The notes: generated by a model not told the origin, from the sequence alone. A stretch of DNA of 39,555 bases from an uncultured bacterium (GCA_900550295.1 URRM01000005.1:1-39555), one strand, 5' to 3'. Positions 24,733-33,450 are shown, counted from the stretch's first letter. Numbers and translations: made by a program.

Positions 24733-27093
24733 CTACTTAACTGCTTTACCTTTACCGAACAAGAATTGAGCTGCAACTGTTAATCCTGTTAATACAGCGC
24801 CAACTGTTCCGAAAGTTTTACCCCATTTTTGTGAGTTATATGATTGTTGAACTGTTTTTGTCATCATTTCATCAGGAGCTACACCTAACAATAAGAATTT
24901 ATATTCTGAAGATGCACCTTGATCACCTGTTGTTTTGTGATTTGGTTTTGTGAAATAATCTGCACTACCGATTTTGTTATAAACTTCTGAGTTGTATTTG
25001 TTTACGTCGTTTTCGATACCTGCTTTTCTGATTGCTTCAACTGTATCTTTATTCATTGGTGAGTTGTACATAAAGTTCATAGCTTTTTGATAGAAACCAT
25101 AATCTTCAGGAACATCAACACCTTTAGATTCTTTAAAATATTTGTTTACAACTTTACCGTCTTTAATTTCTACGTCACTTCTGTCTACATTTGTAGAGTT
25201 GTCTTGACTTCTGTTGAAGTAGAATTTTATAGAATGGTCTGAAGAGTGACCTTGTAAAGTTGTTTGTTTTACAAGTTCTAACATAGCTTCTTTAACTTCT
25301 CTTGCAGAACCGTCTTTTGGAACTTCACCTTTAGAAATTCTTCTGTAAACATCCATTGTGTTAATCATTCTTGAGAATGAATTTTTAACACCTGCAACAC
25401 GTTCTTCAAAGTATACTTGTTTTACACGTTTTAAAGAACCTTTGCCACCTACAGAAAGTGCTGTTAATTTGTTTGCTGTAGCTTCCATACCTTGGTTATA
25501 TAATTTACCTGCGGCATCATCGTAAGTCTTACCAACTAAATCAACATATTTTCTTGTATCTTCCGGTTTAATTTTCTTATCTAATTCAGAAATTTTGTTT
25601 GCCATTTCGCCGATAGCTTTTTGGTATTTTGCATCATCAGAAGTAACTTCTTCCATTTTGTTTCTCACCAAACCTTGAACTAATTGGCGGTTATTTCTTA
25701 CTTTTTCCATTTCTTCAAAATTAATGCCTAAAGCTTTAATAATGCTTGTTGAAGTATTGTTCCAGTAATTAGCAATAACTGTTTCCGGCTTGTCAGCCAC
25801 TTTAGCTTGAGCATAATCATCTAATACAGAATCTTTTGCTTGTAATTCGCTCATTGCTTTACCGATTTCACTAACCTTTTTCATTGCATTTTCGTCTAAA
25901 ATTGATGCAGAATTTGATTTGATAGCTTTATCAGCAACTAAAGCTACACCTTTTTTGATAGTCTTTAATTTTTCAGTAGACATACCTTGTTCTTTTGCTT
26001 TAGCTAAGAATAATTGAGAAACTGAAGAGCGAACATTCATAGCTTCATCTTCATTAACCTCTTTTCCCATCATTTGGTTTTCATTGAAATGTTTAACAAT
26101 TTCTTCTTTTGAAGGAACCATTTTAGCAACTTGTTCTTCTGTGAATTTTTGAGCTAAAACTTTTTTAGAACCGTTTGAAATCTTTTCAGCTAAACTTTCA
26201 TTAACTAAAGATTTACCGTTTAACAAGATGTTTTGCATATCTTCTTTAACGCCTTCTTCAGTAACTGGATCTAAGCCTTTTGCAAGTCTGCCTGAAATTT
26301 TTTCAATTAATTTGTTATCAATTGTTTTACCTTTGTTTTCTTCAAAGATTTTGTCTAAATCTTTTTGCATATCTTTGCTTGCTGAAGTCATACGTTTTTG
26401 AGATTCAGCATCAAAGTTTTTCAATAATTTGTCTGCTTTTTGATTGTTAGCTTTATCTAAAGCTGGATCAATAACTTTTTCTGCTTTATTACAAGCCAAT
26501 GCTGAGAATACAGCAGATGCAATACCTGCAGTAAGCATCCATAATGTGTTATTTTTAGTAGCGATCTTTGTCATATTTGATTTTGTTAAATCATTTCTGT
26601 TTTGAGCATTTTTGTCTACACCCATTTTATCGCCAATTTTTTGTAATTGCTCGTTTGAATATACATCCCAAGGTTGGTATTGAGCATCTTGGAAAAATGG
26701 TTTCTTACGTCCAAAACTATCTTCGTATTCTTGTGTTGGATCAAAACCGTGAATTGCTTTTGCAGGAGCACCTATAGCTAATTTAGGCCATAATTTCATA
26801 GCACCGAAAAATGTTGCTAAACCTACAAATTCCATTAATTTTGTTTTTGGAGTAGCTTTTTGAGTTGCTAAGTAACCTGCTAATGCAACTGCACCGACTT
26901 TCATACCAACATCGTTTAGTTTACCTAATTCATGGTCATTTGCTTTACCTGTTAAACCATGTTTTAAAGCATTAATGTTATATTTTGTATCTTTTACATT
27001 TGGAAATATTGAGGAAGAAACCAATTTACCTTTAGCTTCTTGAGGTTTAATGTATTGTTTAGTTTTAATTCCGTTAGTTGCGGTAATTGCCAT
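24733..27093 (-). CDS. Large helical membrane protein, paralog of its neighbour (786 aa)
   Basis: Not recognised. Order: polar N-terminus (1-60), two hydrophobic segments (about 62-75 and 87-105), GAPAKAIHGFD (108-118), a YQPWD segment (139-143), a third hydrophobic helix (LWMLTAGIASAVFSALA, 184-200), a long charged helical region with few hydrophobics (about 205-735), and a last membrane helix (about 755-778). Residues 100-200 align by eye with 125-245 of the next protein upstream. I start it at ATG 27093 (one base after the neighbour's TAA, with GGTGG upstream); the longer frame begins inside the neighbour. Possibly a membrane-tethered scaffold for the GH13 protein; that is inference. Confidence 0.75.
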   Translation of the reverse strand: MAITATNGIKTKQYIKPQEAKGKLVSSSIFPNVKDTKYNINALKHGLTGKANDHELGKLNDVGMKVGAVALAGYLATQKATPKTKLMEFVGLATFFGAMKLWPKLAIGAPAKAIHGFDPTQEYEDSFGRKKPFFQDAQYQPWDVYSNEQLQKIGDKMGVDKNAQNRNDLTKSNMTKIATKNNTLWMLTAGIASAVFSALACNKAEKVIDPALDKANNQKADKLLKNFDAESQKRMTSASKDMQKDLDKIFEENKGKTIDNKLIEKISGRLAKGLDPVTEEGVKEDMQNILLNGKSLVNESLAEKISNGSKKVLAQKFTEEQVAKMVPSKEEIVKHFNENQMMGKEVNEDEAMNVRSSVSQLFLAKAKEQGMSTEKLKTIKKGVALVADKAIKSNSASILDENAMKKVSEIGKAMSELQAKDSVLDDYAQAKVADKPETVIANYWNNTSTSIIKALGINFEEMEKVRNNRQLVQGLVRNKMEEVTSDDAKYQKAIGEMANKISELDKKIKPEDTRKYVDLVGKTYDDAAGKLYNQGMEATANKLTALSVGGKGSLKRVKQVYFEERVAGVKNSFSRMINTMDVYRRISKGEVPKDGSAREVKEAMLELVKQTTLQGHSSDHSIKFYFNRSQDNSTNVDRSDVEIKDGKVVNKYFKESKGVDVPEDYGFYQKAMNFMYNSPMNKDTVEAIRKAGIENDVNKYNSEVYNKIGSADYFTKPNHKTTGDQGASSEYKFLLLGVAPDEMMTKTVQQSYNSQKWGKTFGTVGAVLTGLTVAAQFLFGKGKAVK

Positions 27094-27094
27094 C

Positions 27095-28120
27095 TTAGTC
27101 CACCACAACCTTTCTGTTTGCATCAAACACGTTTTTATCTTCCAATTTTACTGACTTTCTAGCACTTGCCACAGTATTTACAACACCAATTACAGTTGCT
27201 GCAACAGCTGCACCTATTAATGCTTTACCTGCGTATTTTTGAACTTTTGTTGGATTTGCACCACCGGTCCATAAATCTTTTGCGGCTTTTACAAAGTTGT
27301 TGCCAAATGAACGAGCCATATTTGCAACTTTTTGTACACCTTTACCTTTTGTTGCAGAAACAAAGAAATTATCCCAAGGTTTTTGAACTGCCAAACCTAC
27401 ACCTGTTGCTGCCCATAAGTATGAAGAAATACTTTTTGCAGTGTTTGAACGAACGATAATATCTTTAATTCTTGGTTTTACTTCTTTATCAGATGAAGCT
27501 AAGTTTTCACCTAAGCCTAATTTCTTAGCTACTTTATCATAATATGCATTTCTATCTTCGTTTGTTTTGCCATACAACAAATCATATCGAGGGAATTCTA
27601 CACTTTCAAATACTTTGTGATATTCGATTGATTTTGTATTTTTATCACCTTCAAATCTTGGGAAACCTTCAACAACCTTAGCATAAGGCATTTCAGTATC
27701 AACACCAGTCATTGCTTTTACAGGAACGTTAACCAATGATTTTGAAGCTTCTTTTGCAACACCATACATTGCAACACCTAAAGCCATTTTCTTACCTATA
27801 GAACCTGCTTTAGATTGCGCAAACGGAGTGAAATATTTATTAGCTAAGTTAAAAACTGCCATCAATGCAGCACTACCCATTAAATATGGCACAGTACCCA
27901 TTGTCAAAAATTCATAGAAATTAGCATTTCTATCGCCTTTTAAACCTTTAGCCGGATAAGTAGTAAAAGCTTTTGTAAGCTTATCAGCTTGGATTGTAGC
28001 TCTTGTCTTCAAATTATTTTCCAACAAAGTATCTTTAGCGTACTTTAATTTCTTCGGCTCTTGTTCTTTATTTGAGGTAAAACCTTGTTGGATTTGAGGC
28101 ATTACTGGATTAATATTCAT
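27095..28120 (-). CDS. Membrane protein, short paralog of the 786-aa protein (341 aa)
   Basis: Not recognised. A polar N-terminus contains GFTSN (13-17). Hydrophobic segments lie at about 72-93, 111-122, 231-245 and 296-318. Shared with the 786-aa protein: NVPVKAMTGVD (131-141) against GAPAKAIHGFD, a YDxxY stretch then a KxG segment, and RIKDIIVRSNTAKSISSYLW against TKIATKNNTLWML. The start is ATG 28120 with AAGGGA 5 nt ahead; GTG 28123 is also possible. It heads a three-gene leftward unit with 1-nt and 15-nt gaps. It lies behind the rplL terminator, so it needs its own promoter. Confidence 0.75.
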   Translation of the reverse strand: MNINPVMPQIQQGFTSNKEQEPKKLKYAKDTLLENNLKTRATIQADKLTKAFTTYPAKGLKGDRNANFYEFLTMGTVPYLMGSAALMAVFNLANKYFTPFAQSKAGSIGKKMALGVAMYGVAKEASKSLVNVPVKAMTGVDTEMPYAKVVEGFPRFEGDKNTKSIEYHKVFESVEFPRYDLLYGKTNEDRNAYYDKVAKKLGLGENLASSDKEVKPRIKDIIVRSNTAKSISSYLWAATGVGLAVQKPWDNFFVSATKGKGVQKVANMARSFGNNFVKAAKDLWTGGANPTKVQKYAGKALIGAAVAATVIGVVNTVASARKSVKLEDKNVFDANRKVVVD

Positions 28121-28228
28121 CACATTCCCTTACAAATACTAGTATATTAAAATTAAAATACATCAAAAAAATATTTGCTAGTGTTTGACACATGCTTTTA
28201 CAATTGTTTACAAAACAGTCATTGCAAC

Positions 28229-28268
28229 GAAAAGGGCGGAAATTTTAATTAAAACTTCCACCCTTTTA
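28229..28268 (-). terminator. rplJ-rplL terminator
   Basis: A long stem with one mismatch (AAAAGGGCGGAA against TTCCACCCTTTT) enclosing the self-complementary TTTTAATTAAAA, located 26 nt past the rplL stop and ending in CCCTTTT on the minus strand. Confidence 0.75.
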
Positions 28269-28293
28269 AAGAAATTATTTTCTAAATAGAAAA

Positions 28294-28671
28294 CTATTTG
28301 ATTTCTACTGTAGCACCAGCTGCTTCAAGTTGTTTCTTGATAGCTTCTGCGTCTTCTTTCTTAACGTTTTCTTTAACTGGTTTTGGAGCGCCATCAACTA
28401 AATCTTTAGCTTCTTTTAAGCCTAAGCCTGTGATAGCACGAACTTCTTTTAATACAGCGATTTTGTTAGCACCAGCTGAAGCTAATACAACTGTAACTTC
28501 TGCGTCTGCTGCTTCACCTGCATCTGCTGCGCCTGCTGCTGGAGCTGCTGCTACTGCAACTGGAGCTGCTGCTGATACGCCGAATTTTTCTTCCATAGCT
28601 TTTACTAATTCAGCTGCTTCTAATAAAGTTAATTTTTCGATTGATTCTAAAATTGATTCTACGTTGCTCAT
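28294..28671 (-). CDS. rplL: Ribosomal protein L7/L12
   Basis: 125 aa. N-terminal dimerisation domain (LTLLEAAELVKAMEEKFGV), an Ala/Pro-rich hinge (about 33-52), and the C-terminal domain with KIAVLKEVRAITGLGLKEAKDLVDGAP that contacts translation factors. It lies 68 nt after rplJ, as usual. rpoB does not follow: a terminator and the membrane-protein cluster come next. Expected to be controlled with rplJ by the L10 leader. Confidence 0.97.
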   Translation of the reverse strand: MSNVESILESIEKLTLLEAAELVKAMEEKFGVSAAAPVAVAAAPAAGAADAGEAADAEVTVVLASAGANKIAVLKEVRAITGLGLKEAKDLVDGAPKPVKENVKKEDAEAIKKQLEAAGATVEIK

Positions 28672-28739
28672 TTTATTTTCCTTTCATAATAAATTTCTGA
28701 GTAATTACTTTTTAATTTGCTAATTATGCAAATGCATAA

Positions 28740-29261
28740 CTATGCTGCTTTTTGGTCCCTAACAGCTGCCATAGCACGTGTAAGTTGTGCCATAACTGCG
28801 TTGATAGAACCAACAATACCAGATGCTGGTGAATTGATGCTGCCAAGCATTTTTGCGTAGATTTCTTCTTTTGATGGAAGAGCTGCCAATGCTTTTGTTT
28901 CTTCTGCTGACAATAATTTGCCATCTAATGCTGCACCGATAATTTCGCCTTTTTTAACATCTTTAATGAATTTTGACAAAGCTTTAGCAGGGCTAACCGG
29001 ATCATCAAAACCAAATGCAATAGCGATCGGTCCTTTTAATGTTTCAGCTAAGATTTCATAAGGAGTATCCTTAATTGCAATTTTAGCCAAAGTATTCTTT
29101 GTAACCATGTAATCGCCACCGTTTTTTTGGATTTCACGACGTAATTTTGTGATTTCTTCTACTGTCATACCACGGTATTCAGTAACGATAGCCACTTGTG
29201 CTTTATCAACTTTTTCTTTAATTTCTGAGATTTTCTCATCTTTAAATGCTCTTGTTGACAT
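28740..29261 (-). CDS. rplJ: Ribosomal protein L10
   Basis: 173 aa. Family signatures: VAIVTEYRGMTVEEITKLRR, the MVTKNTLAKIA segment after GGDY, GPIAIAFGFDDPVSPAKAL, and the C-terminal helix that binds L7/L12 dimers. I chose ATG 29261, preceded by AAAGGAG at about 7 nt, rather than the longer frame from 29309, whose extra residues would come from the attenuator region. L10 anchors the ribosomal stalk and in many bacteria represses its own operon by binding a leader mimic of its rRNA site; such a leader is present upstream. Confidence 0.96.
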   Translation of the reverse strand: MSTRAFKDEKISEIKEKVDKAQVAIVTEYRGMTVEEITKLRREIQKNGGDYMVTKNTLAKIAIKDTPYEILAETLKGPIAIAFGFDDPVSPAKALSKFIKDVKKGEIIGAALDGKLLSAEETKALAALPSKEEIYAKMLGSINSPASGIVGSINAVMAQLTRAMAAVRDQKAA

Positions 29262-29306
29262 TTTTTCTCCTTTGGATTTACTTTTTATCGACCTATTTCG
29301 TGTAAG

Positions 29307-29430
29307 CATAAAAAAAAAATTTTGCCTACACTAAGCCGCAAAATTTCCAATCAAAATACTATTAAATTAAGTTTTTGACCTCGGTTAGCTGTTACATTAA
29401 GCCTTTCGGCACTAACTGTCTGCGGTTTGT
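29307..29430 (-). ncRNA. L10 leader RNA with attenuator
   Basis: On the minus strand the core (29430-29376) shows the L10-leader elements: GCAGACAGTTAG, a GCC-GAAA-GGC hairpin (29410-29401), AATGTAACAG and CTAACCGAGG. GTTAG pairs with CTAAC, building the kinked stem that mimics the L10 site on 23S rRNA. The predicted start point from the promoter at 29437-29465 is 29430, matching the 5' edge. An intrinsic terminator follows before rplJ. This is the layout of L10-dependent attenuation known for the L10_leader family. Confidence 0.88.
29309..29346 (-). terminator. Attenuator terminator ahead of rplJ
   Basis: AAATTTTGC (29346-29338 on the minus strand) pairs with GCAAAATTT (29325-29317) around a 12-nt loop, followed by a run of T to about 29310. 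It stands between the L10 leader core and the rplJ start, so read-through would be regulated. Confidence 0.8.
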
Positions 29431-29436
29431 AAAAAT

Positions 29437-29465
29437 ATCTTATGTAAAACATGTTTCAAAATCAA
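29437..29465 (-). promoter_or_regulatory. rplJ-rplL promoter
   Basis: On the minus strand TTGATT (29465-29460) and TAAGAT (29442-29437) are 17 bp apart. The start point would fall at the first base of the L10 leader. Confidence 0.6.
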
Positions 29466-29522
29466 GCATGAGTTTAAAAATTGTTAAGCAAGCAAAGTTC
29501 AGTAAAAATTTAATAAAAATTT

Positions 29523-29840
29523 CTAAACATCCTTATTAAAATCATTTGCATTTTTATCATGTAACCATTTTCGCATTAAATGTTGCTCGTAGCTCAATGC
29601 AAAGTTATAAAGTGCGTTCGTTAACTTTTGCCCGCTTTTCGATTTTGCAACAAGTAAAAATTCACCATAGTCATTTTGCGCTAAAGCTATTTCTGCATGA
29701 ACTATTTTCTCAACATTATTCTGAGGCTTTCTCTCTAAAATAGACAAAACCCAAGCGCAAAGTAAACTGCAACTCGATTTGTGTTCTACAATTTCTTCAT
29801 CATGTTGTTGTAAATATTTAGCAAACTCTGCTATTATCAC
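29523..29840 (-). CDS. Hypothetical protein (105 aa)
   Basis: Not recognised. An all-helical, soluble-looking protein without signal peptide. It has a Cys pair in SSCSLLCAW and a C-terminal basic segment HLMRKWLHDKN. The start is GTG 29840, overlapping the stop of the TPR gene by 4 nt (GTGA), so it is probably translated by coupling as the last gene of the comF-TPR unit. No terminator is evident before the L10 leader promoter. Confidence 0.6.
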   Translation of the reverse strand: MIIAEFAKYLQQHDEEIVEHKSSCSLLCAWVLSILERKPQNNVEKIVHAEIALAQNDYGEFLLVAKSKSGQKLTNALYNFALSYEQHLMRKWLHDKNANDFNKDV

Positions 29841-30481
29841 TTAACTTTCCTCTTGCAATATTTTGCCAAATTTTGCATTTTTCTTGAAGATTTTCTATTT
29901 CCGTCAACTTTGTACATACTTGAAGCAATTAAAAAATCTCTAGAAGCTGAACGGTAATCTTTTAGCCCCATTTCAGCTCTTGCTTTTACTTCATAATTTT
30001 CAGAATATTTTGGTTCTAATTTTATTGCCTTTCCAGCATCTTCAAGCGCTTCAACATAATTTTCAAGTTCAATATTTGCTCTTGCTCGCATTTCATAGCA
30101 TTGCATATAGTTAGGATTTAGTTCTACTGCATTTGTCAAATCATCAATTGCGCCTTGAACATCACCATTTACTAATTTTACACTTGCTCTTGCATTATAA
30201 GCCAGTGAAGTTTTTCTAAATTCCAATGATTTTTCTGCATCACAAACAGCACCTTCATAGTCTTTTATGTAATATTTGGCTCTCGCTCTGAAGGCATAAG
30301 CAAATTCATCATCTTCATCCATTGAAATAGCACTATCAAAACATTCAATAGCACTTTTATATTCTTTTTGATCAATTAACTTTTTGCCAATAATTACGCA
30401 TTGAGAAGATGATTCACAATCAGCCGCATAAGAATTTGCACCTATTAACATTAAACAAATTAAAAATAAAATCTTTTTCAT
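29837..30481 (-). CDS. Exported TPR-repeat protein
   Basis: 214 aa. Signal peptide KKILFLICLMLIGANSYA, then about five tetratricopeptide repeats with the typical YxxAIxxxxxAIxLxPxxxxxYxxRAxA rhythm (EYKSAIECFDSAISMDEDDE, VQGAIDDLTNAVELNPNY, YVEALEDAGKAIKLEPKY). Probably a periplasmic protein-interaction module; the partner is unknown. I start it at ATG 30481, whose A is shared with the comF TAA (TAATG) and which has GGTGG upstream. A longer frame from 30511 would lie within comF. Confidence 0.8.
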   Translation of the reverse strand: MKKILFLICLMLIGANSYAADCESSSQCVIIGKKLIDQKEYKSAIECFDSAISMDEDDEFAYAFRARAKYYIKDYEGAVCDAEKSLEFRKTSLAYNARASVKLVNGDVQGAIDDLTNAVELNPNYMQCYEMRARANIELENYVEALEDAGKAIKLEPKYSENYEVKARAEMGLKDYRSASRDFLIASSMYKVDGNRKSSRKMQNLAKYCKRKVK

Positions 30482-31125
30482 TAGAAATCCACCGTTGCTG
30501 TAGCTAAACATGTTATATTATAAATATCCTTTTTATTCAATTCCTGAATCATAGATTCAAAAGTTGAACCGGTTGTACAAATATCATCTAGCAGTAAGAT
30601 TGGCTTATCCAAAAGTTTTGATTTATCAACTTCAAAAGCATTTGATAAATTTTCCATTCTTTGAAATCTTTTCAAATTGTATTGAGGTTTTGTATCTTTA
30701 ACTCTGATTATTAAGTCTGTATTCAAGATATAACCTGTGAGTTTACAAAATTCTTCACCCACGAGTTCCATATGATTGTATTTTCTTCTTTTCATTCTTG
30801 TTTTATAAATCGGAACAGGCACAACTTGAAACTTTTCCGTAAAACTTAAATTTTGCCAATATTCCCACATAAATTTAGCTTGATAATATGCTAACTCTCT
30901 TTGTCCATGATATTTTAAACCTCTTATCATTTTCTGCATAGTTTTTTCGTAAATCCCACATGCGTAAATTTCTTTATTCAAAATTGTCCTATTAATTCCT
31001 ATTGGCACGTGCGACATTGAGTTATAACAGTCATTACACATAATAGTGCAATCTCTTGAACTTCCGCAGAAATAACATTTCTTTTTATAAATCCAATCTA
31101 AAAGACTTAACAAAAAATTTTTCAT
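30481..31125 (-). CDS. comF: ComF-family phosphoribosyltransferase-like protein
   Basis: 214 aa. N-terminal zinc-ribbon cysteines C17, C20, C30 and C33 (CYFCG, CNDC), and the PRPP-loop motif ILLLDDICTTGST (about 176-188). VPVPIYKTRMKRRKYNHMELV is a strong ComF signature. ComF proteins act in DNA uptake and recombination in naturally competent bacteria, though many carriers are not known to be competent. No Shine-Dalgarno precedes ATG 31125; a TATAAT lies 10 nt upstream, so its leader is at most a few bases. It is divergent from rseP with a 31-bp gap. Confidence 0.88.
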   Translation of the reverse strand: MKNFLLSLLDWIYKKKCYFCGSSRDCTIMCNDCYNSMSHVPIGINRTILNKEIYACGIYEKTMQKMIRGLKYHGQRELAYYQAKFMWEYWQNLSFTEKFQVVPVPIYKTRMKRRKYNHMELVGEEFCKLTGYILNTDLIIRVKDTKPQYNLKRFQRMENLSNAFEVDKSKLLDKPILLLDDICTTGSTFESMIQELNKKDIYNITCLATATVDF

Positions 31126-31156
31126 GATAAAATATATTATAGAAAAAGGAGATATT

Positions 31157-32515
31157 ATGTCAATTTTAATAATGCTTGTGTTGTTGAGTATCTTAATTCT
31201 TGTACACGAATTTGGACACTTTATTACAGCACGAATGTTTGGAATAAAAGTAGAAAAATTCGGTTTTGGACTTCCTATTGGTCCAACATTGTTTCAAAAA
31301 AAAATCGGAGATGTAACTATTTTAGTTCATGCCTTTTTATTAGGCGGTTATGTTTCATTTCCTGATGACGAAAAAGATTGTGAACTGGATAAAGATTCAC
31401 CTGACAGATTTTTAAATAAGCCTATCTATCAAAGAGCTGTCGTTGTTTCTGCAGGTGTTATATTCAACGTAATTTGCGCATTCTTAATTGTATATTTGGC
31501 AGCCTTCCATTGGGGTTACATGCCTGCAGGAAAATATGATGTTTATGTTAACAATATTGTTGCGGAAAAATCAGCTCCAATTTGGAAATCAGGAATGCAA
31601 AAGGGCGACAGAATTGTTTCTTTAAACAACACAAAAATTACAAACACAAACTCATTGCTTACAATTGTAAACCTTAGCAAAACAAATGATGATTTTTATA
31701 ATCAAACACTTGCCAATAGGTACCTAATCCAATTGAAAGAAATAAACTTTGTATTCACAGAAGATGAAGTTATTCCAAAAGGAGTTACCGTAAAACTTCC
31801 CAATAGAGAACTTGAACCGGCAATCGGTTTACAAAAAGAGGAAGAGGTTGGTATTGTAAAACCTGTTAACAACGATGAAAAGCTTAATGAAATACAAGTA
31901 AAAGTAAGAGATAGTCTTACTAATGACAAATATATCACAGGTAATGAGCAATTTACACTAAGAGATTTGTCAAAAGCTATGGCTGATAATAGCCACCCAC
32001 TTTATTTTGTAGTTGATAGAAACGGTAAACATATTGCACTAAAACCATTTACCACAGACAAAAAAGGTAAAATCGGTGTTCAACTTGAATCAAAAGAAGT
32101 TTTGATTAAAACTCAAGGTATAAAATCAATTCTTAAATACGGTACAAAATACTTATATGACAACACATATTATATGGTTTACGGACTTGGACAAATCTTT
32201 ACCGGTAAAGTTCCATTAAAAGACTTGCACGGCATTGTTGCTATCACAAAAGTTGGCGGTGATATTATCCAAAACAGTGGTTTATTCTACGGATTATTAC
32301 TAACCGCAATAATCTCTATGGACTTAGCAATCGTAAACTTCTTGCCAATTCCGGCATTAGACGGCGGACACATTCTATTCTTAATCATTGAAAAAATTCG
32401 AGGCAGAAGATTAAAAGACGAAACAGTAGAAAAAATCGGTACTATTTTCTTCACTCTATTAATCATCCTTATGGTATTAATAATATTCAATGATATTATT
32501 TGGTTGCGCCAGTAG
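31157..32515 (+). CDS. rseP: RseP-family site-2 metalloprotease
   Basis: 452 aa membrane protein. Zinc motif HEFGH at 17-21 in the first helix, a PDZ-type segment near 130-165 (SAPIWKSGMQKGDRIVSLN), an unusually long insert (about 180-330), and the second catalytic motif NFLPIPALDGGH with D402. It cuts transmembrane segments of anti-sigma factors or leftover signal peptides. I chose ATG 31157, preceded by AAAGGAG at 6 nt, over the 11-codon longer frame. No sigma or anti-sigma partner is adjacent. Confidence 0.9.
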   Translation: MSILIMLVLLSILILVHEFGHFITARMFGIKVEKFGFGLPIGPTLFQKKIGDVTILVHAFLLGGYVSFPDDEKDCELDKDSPDRFLNKPIYQRAVVVSAGVIFNVICAFLIVYLAAFHWGYMPAGKYDVYVNNIVAEKSAPIWKSGMQKGDRIVSLNNTKITNTNSLLTIVNLSKTNDDFYNQTLANRYLIQLKEINFVFTEDEVIPKGVTVKLPNRELEPAIGLQKEEEVGIVKPVNNDEKLNEIQVKVRDSLTNDKYITGNEQFTLRDLSKAMADNSHPLYFVVDRNGKHIALKPFTTDKKGKIGVQLESKEVLIKTQGIKSILKYGTKYLYDNTYYMVYGLGQIFTGKVPLKDLHGIVAITKVGGDIIQNSGLFYGLLLTAIISMDLAIVNFLPIPALDGGHILFLIIEKIRGRRLKDETVEKIGTIFFTLLIILMVLIIFNDIIWLRQ

Positions 32516-32566
32516 AATGACCGAATAAAACTATAAAATATCTGTATATAAAATTAAATAAACTCA

Positions 32567-33298
32567 TCATAGATAATTAGCCAAAATTGATTTTACGTAA
32601 TTTTGTGTTTCTTTGTATGGTGGAACATTACCGTATTTGTCTACAGCTCCGGGACCTGCATTATAAGCTGCAAGTGCCAAGATTACGTTACCATTATACT
32701 TATTTAATAAACCTTTTAAGTATTTAACGCCACCTTCAACGTTTTGAACCGGATTATAAGCATCTGTAACGCCTAAACCTTTTGCAGTTGCAGGCATTAA
32801 TTGCATTAAACCTTGAGCACCGCAATGAGATGTAGCATTAGGGTTGAAACCTGATTCTTGACGAACTAAAGCTCTTACTAACTTTTGATCAACACCGTGC
32901 TTTTTCGCAACTTTATCAATCATAGCAATAATTTGAGCTTTTGGTGCTGTACGAGAAACTTCAGGAATAGAAGTTGTAGAAGATGCTGTAGTTAGCGCAT
33001 TAATATTACCCAATCCTGTTAAAGAACCGAATTTGCTATTAGAGTTGCTAGAACCTAAAATCTTTGCTTTTATAGTTTCAGACGGATTTTTAACTAATGA
33101 ACCAAACCCTGTTTTGTCTGTTTGTTGAGCTTTTGAATTTTTCAAAACTTCCGCAAAAGACTTTTTGTCAACATCTTTCGGCATGTCAACATTAGATAAT
33201 TTTGGAGGGTTCAAATATGTGTTCAATTGAACAGCACGTTGCATTGCAACTTGTTGACCACTCGATGATATTAGATTTTGAATCATTGGGGAAAACAT
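32567..33298 (-). CDS. Lytic transglycosylase (SLT domain) without Sec signal
   Basis: 243 aa. The C-terminal SLT domain (about 120-243) has the catalytic Glu E148 in VRQESGFNPNA, then GAQGLMQLMPATAKGLGV and LALAAYNAGPGAVDKYG. The first 115 residues are Ser/Asn/Lys-rich and probably disordered, opening with MFSPMIQNLISSSGQQ, which has no hydrophobic signal core. The substrate, peptidoglycan, is outside the cytoplasm, so a non-Sec route such as flagellar-type export, or release by lysis, must be considered. GAGGT lies 9 nt before ATG. Monocistronic between obgE and rseP. Confidence 0.85.
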   Translation of the reverse strand: MFSPMIQNLISSSGQQVAMQRAVQLNTYLNPPKLSNVDMPKDVDKKSFAEVLKNSKAQQTDKTGFGSLVKNPSETIKAKILGSSNSNSKFGSLTGLGNINALTTASSTTSIPEVSRTAPKAQIIAMIDKVAKKHGVDQKLVRALVRQESGFNPNATSHCGAQGLMQLMPATAKGLGVTDAYNPVQNVEGGVKYLKGLLNKYNGNVILALAAYNAGPGAVDKYGNVPPYKETQNYVKSILANYL

Positions 33299-33450
33299 AA
33301 TATAAAACCTCGCTATTTCTATTATCGGATAAAACAGGCAAAAATTTAAGGGAGTTCATTTAAATATCCCCCAATTGGTTTATAATGATAATTCTAAAAA
33401 TATCAACATGTTGAAATCAATAAAAAAGAATGCTGAGATTCAGTATCTTT

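Noticed and set aside
27094..27126. Longer start for the 786-aa membrane protein
   Set aside because: It would overlap the upstream gene by 32 nt, while ATG 27093 sits 1 nt after its stop with GGTGG upstream.
28298..28723. 141-aa Ala/Ser-rich frame opposite rplL
   Set aside because: Pure antisense shadow of the L7/L12 alanine hinge and C-terminal domain.
29262..29309. Longer rplJ frame with 16 extra N-terminal residues
   Set aside because: The extension lies at the attenuator T-run edge, has no SD, and the canonical start at 29261 has AAAGGAG.
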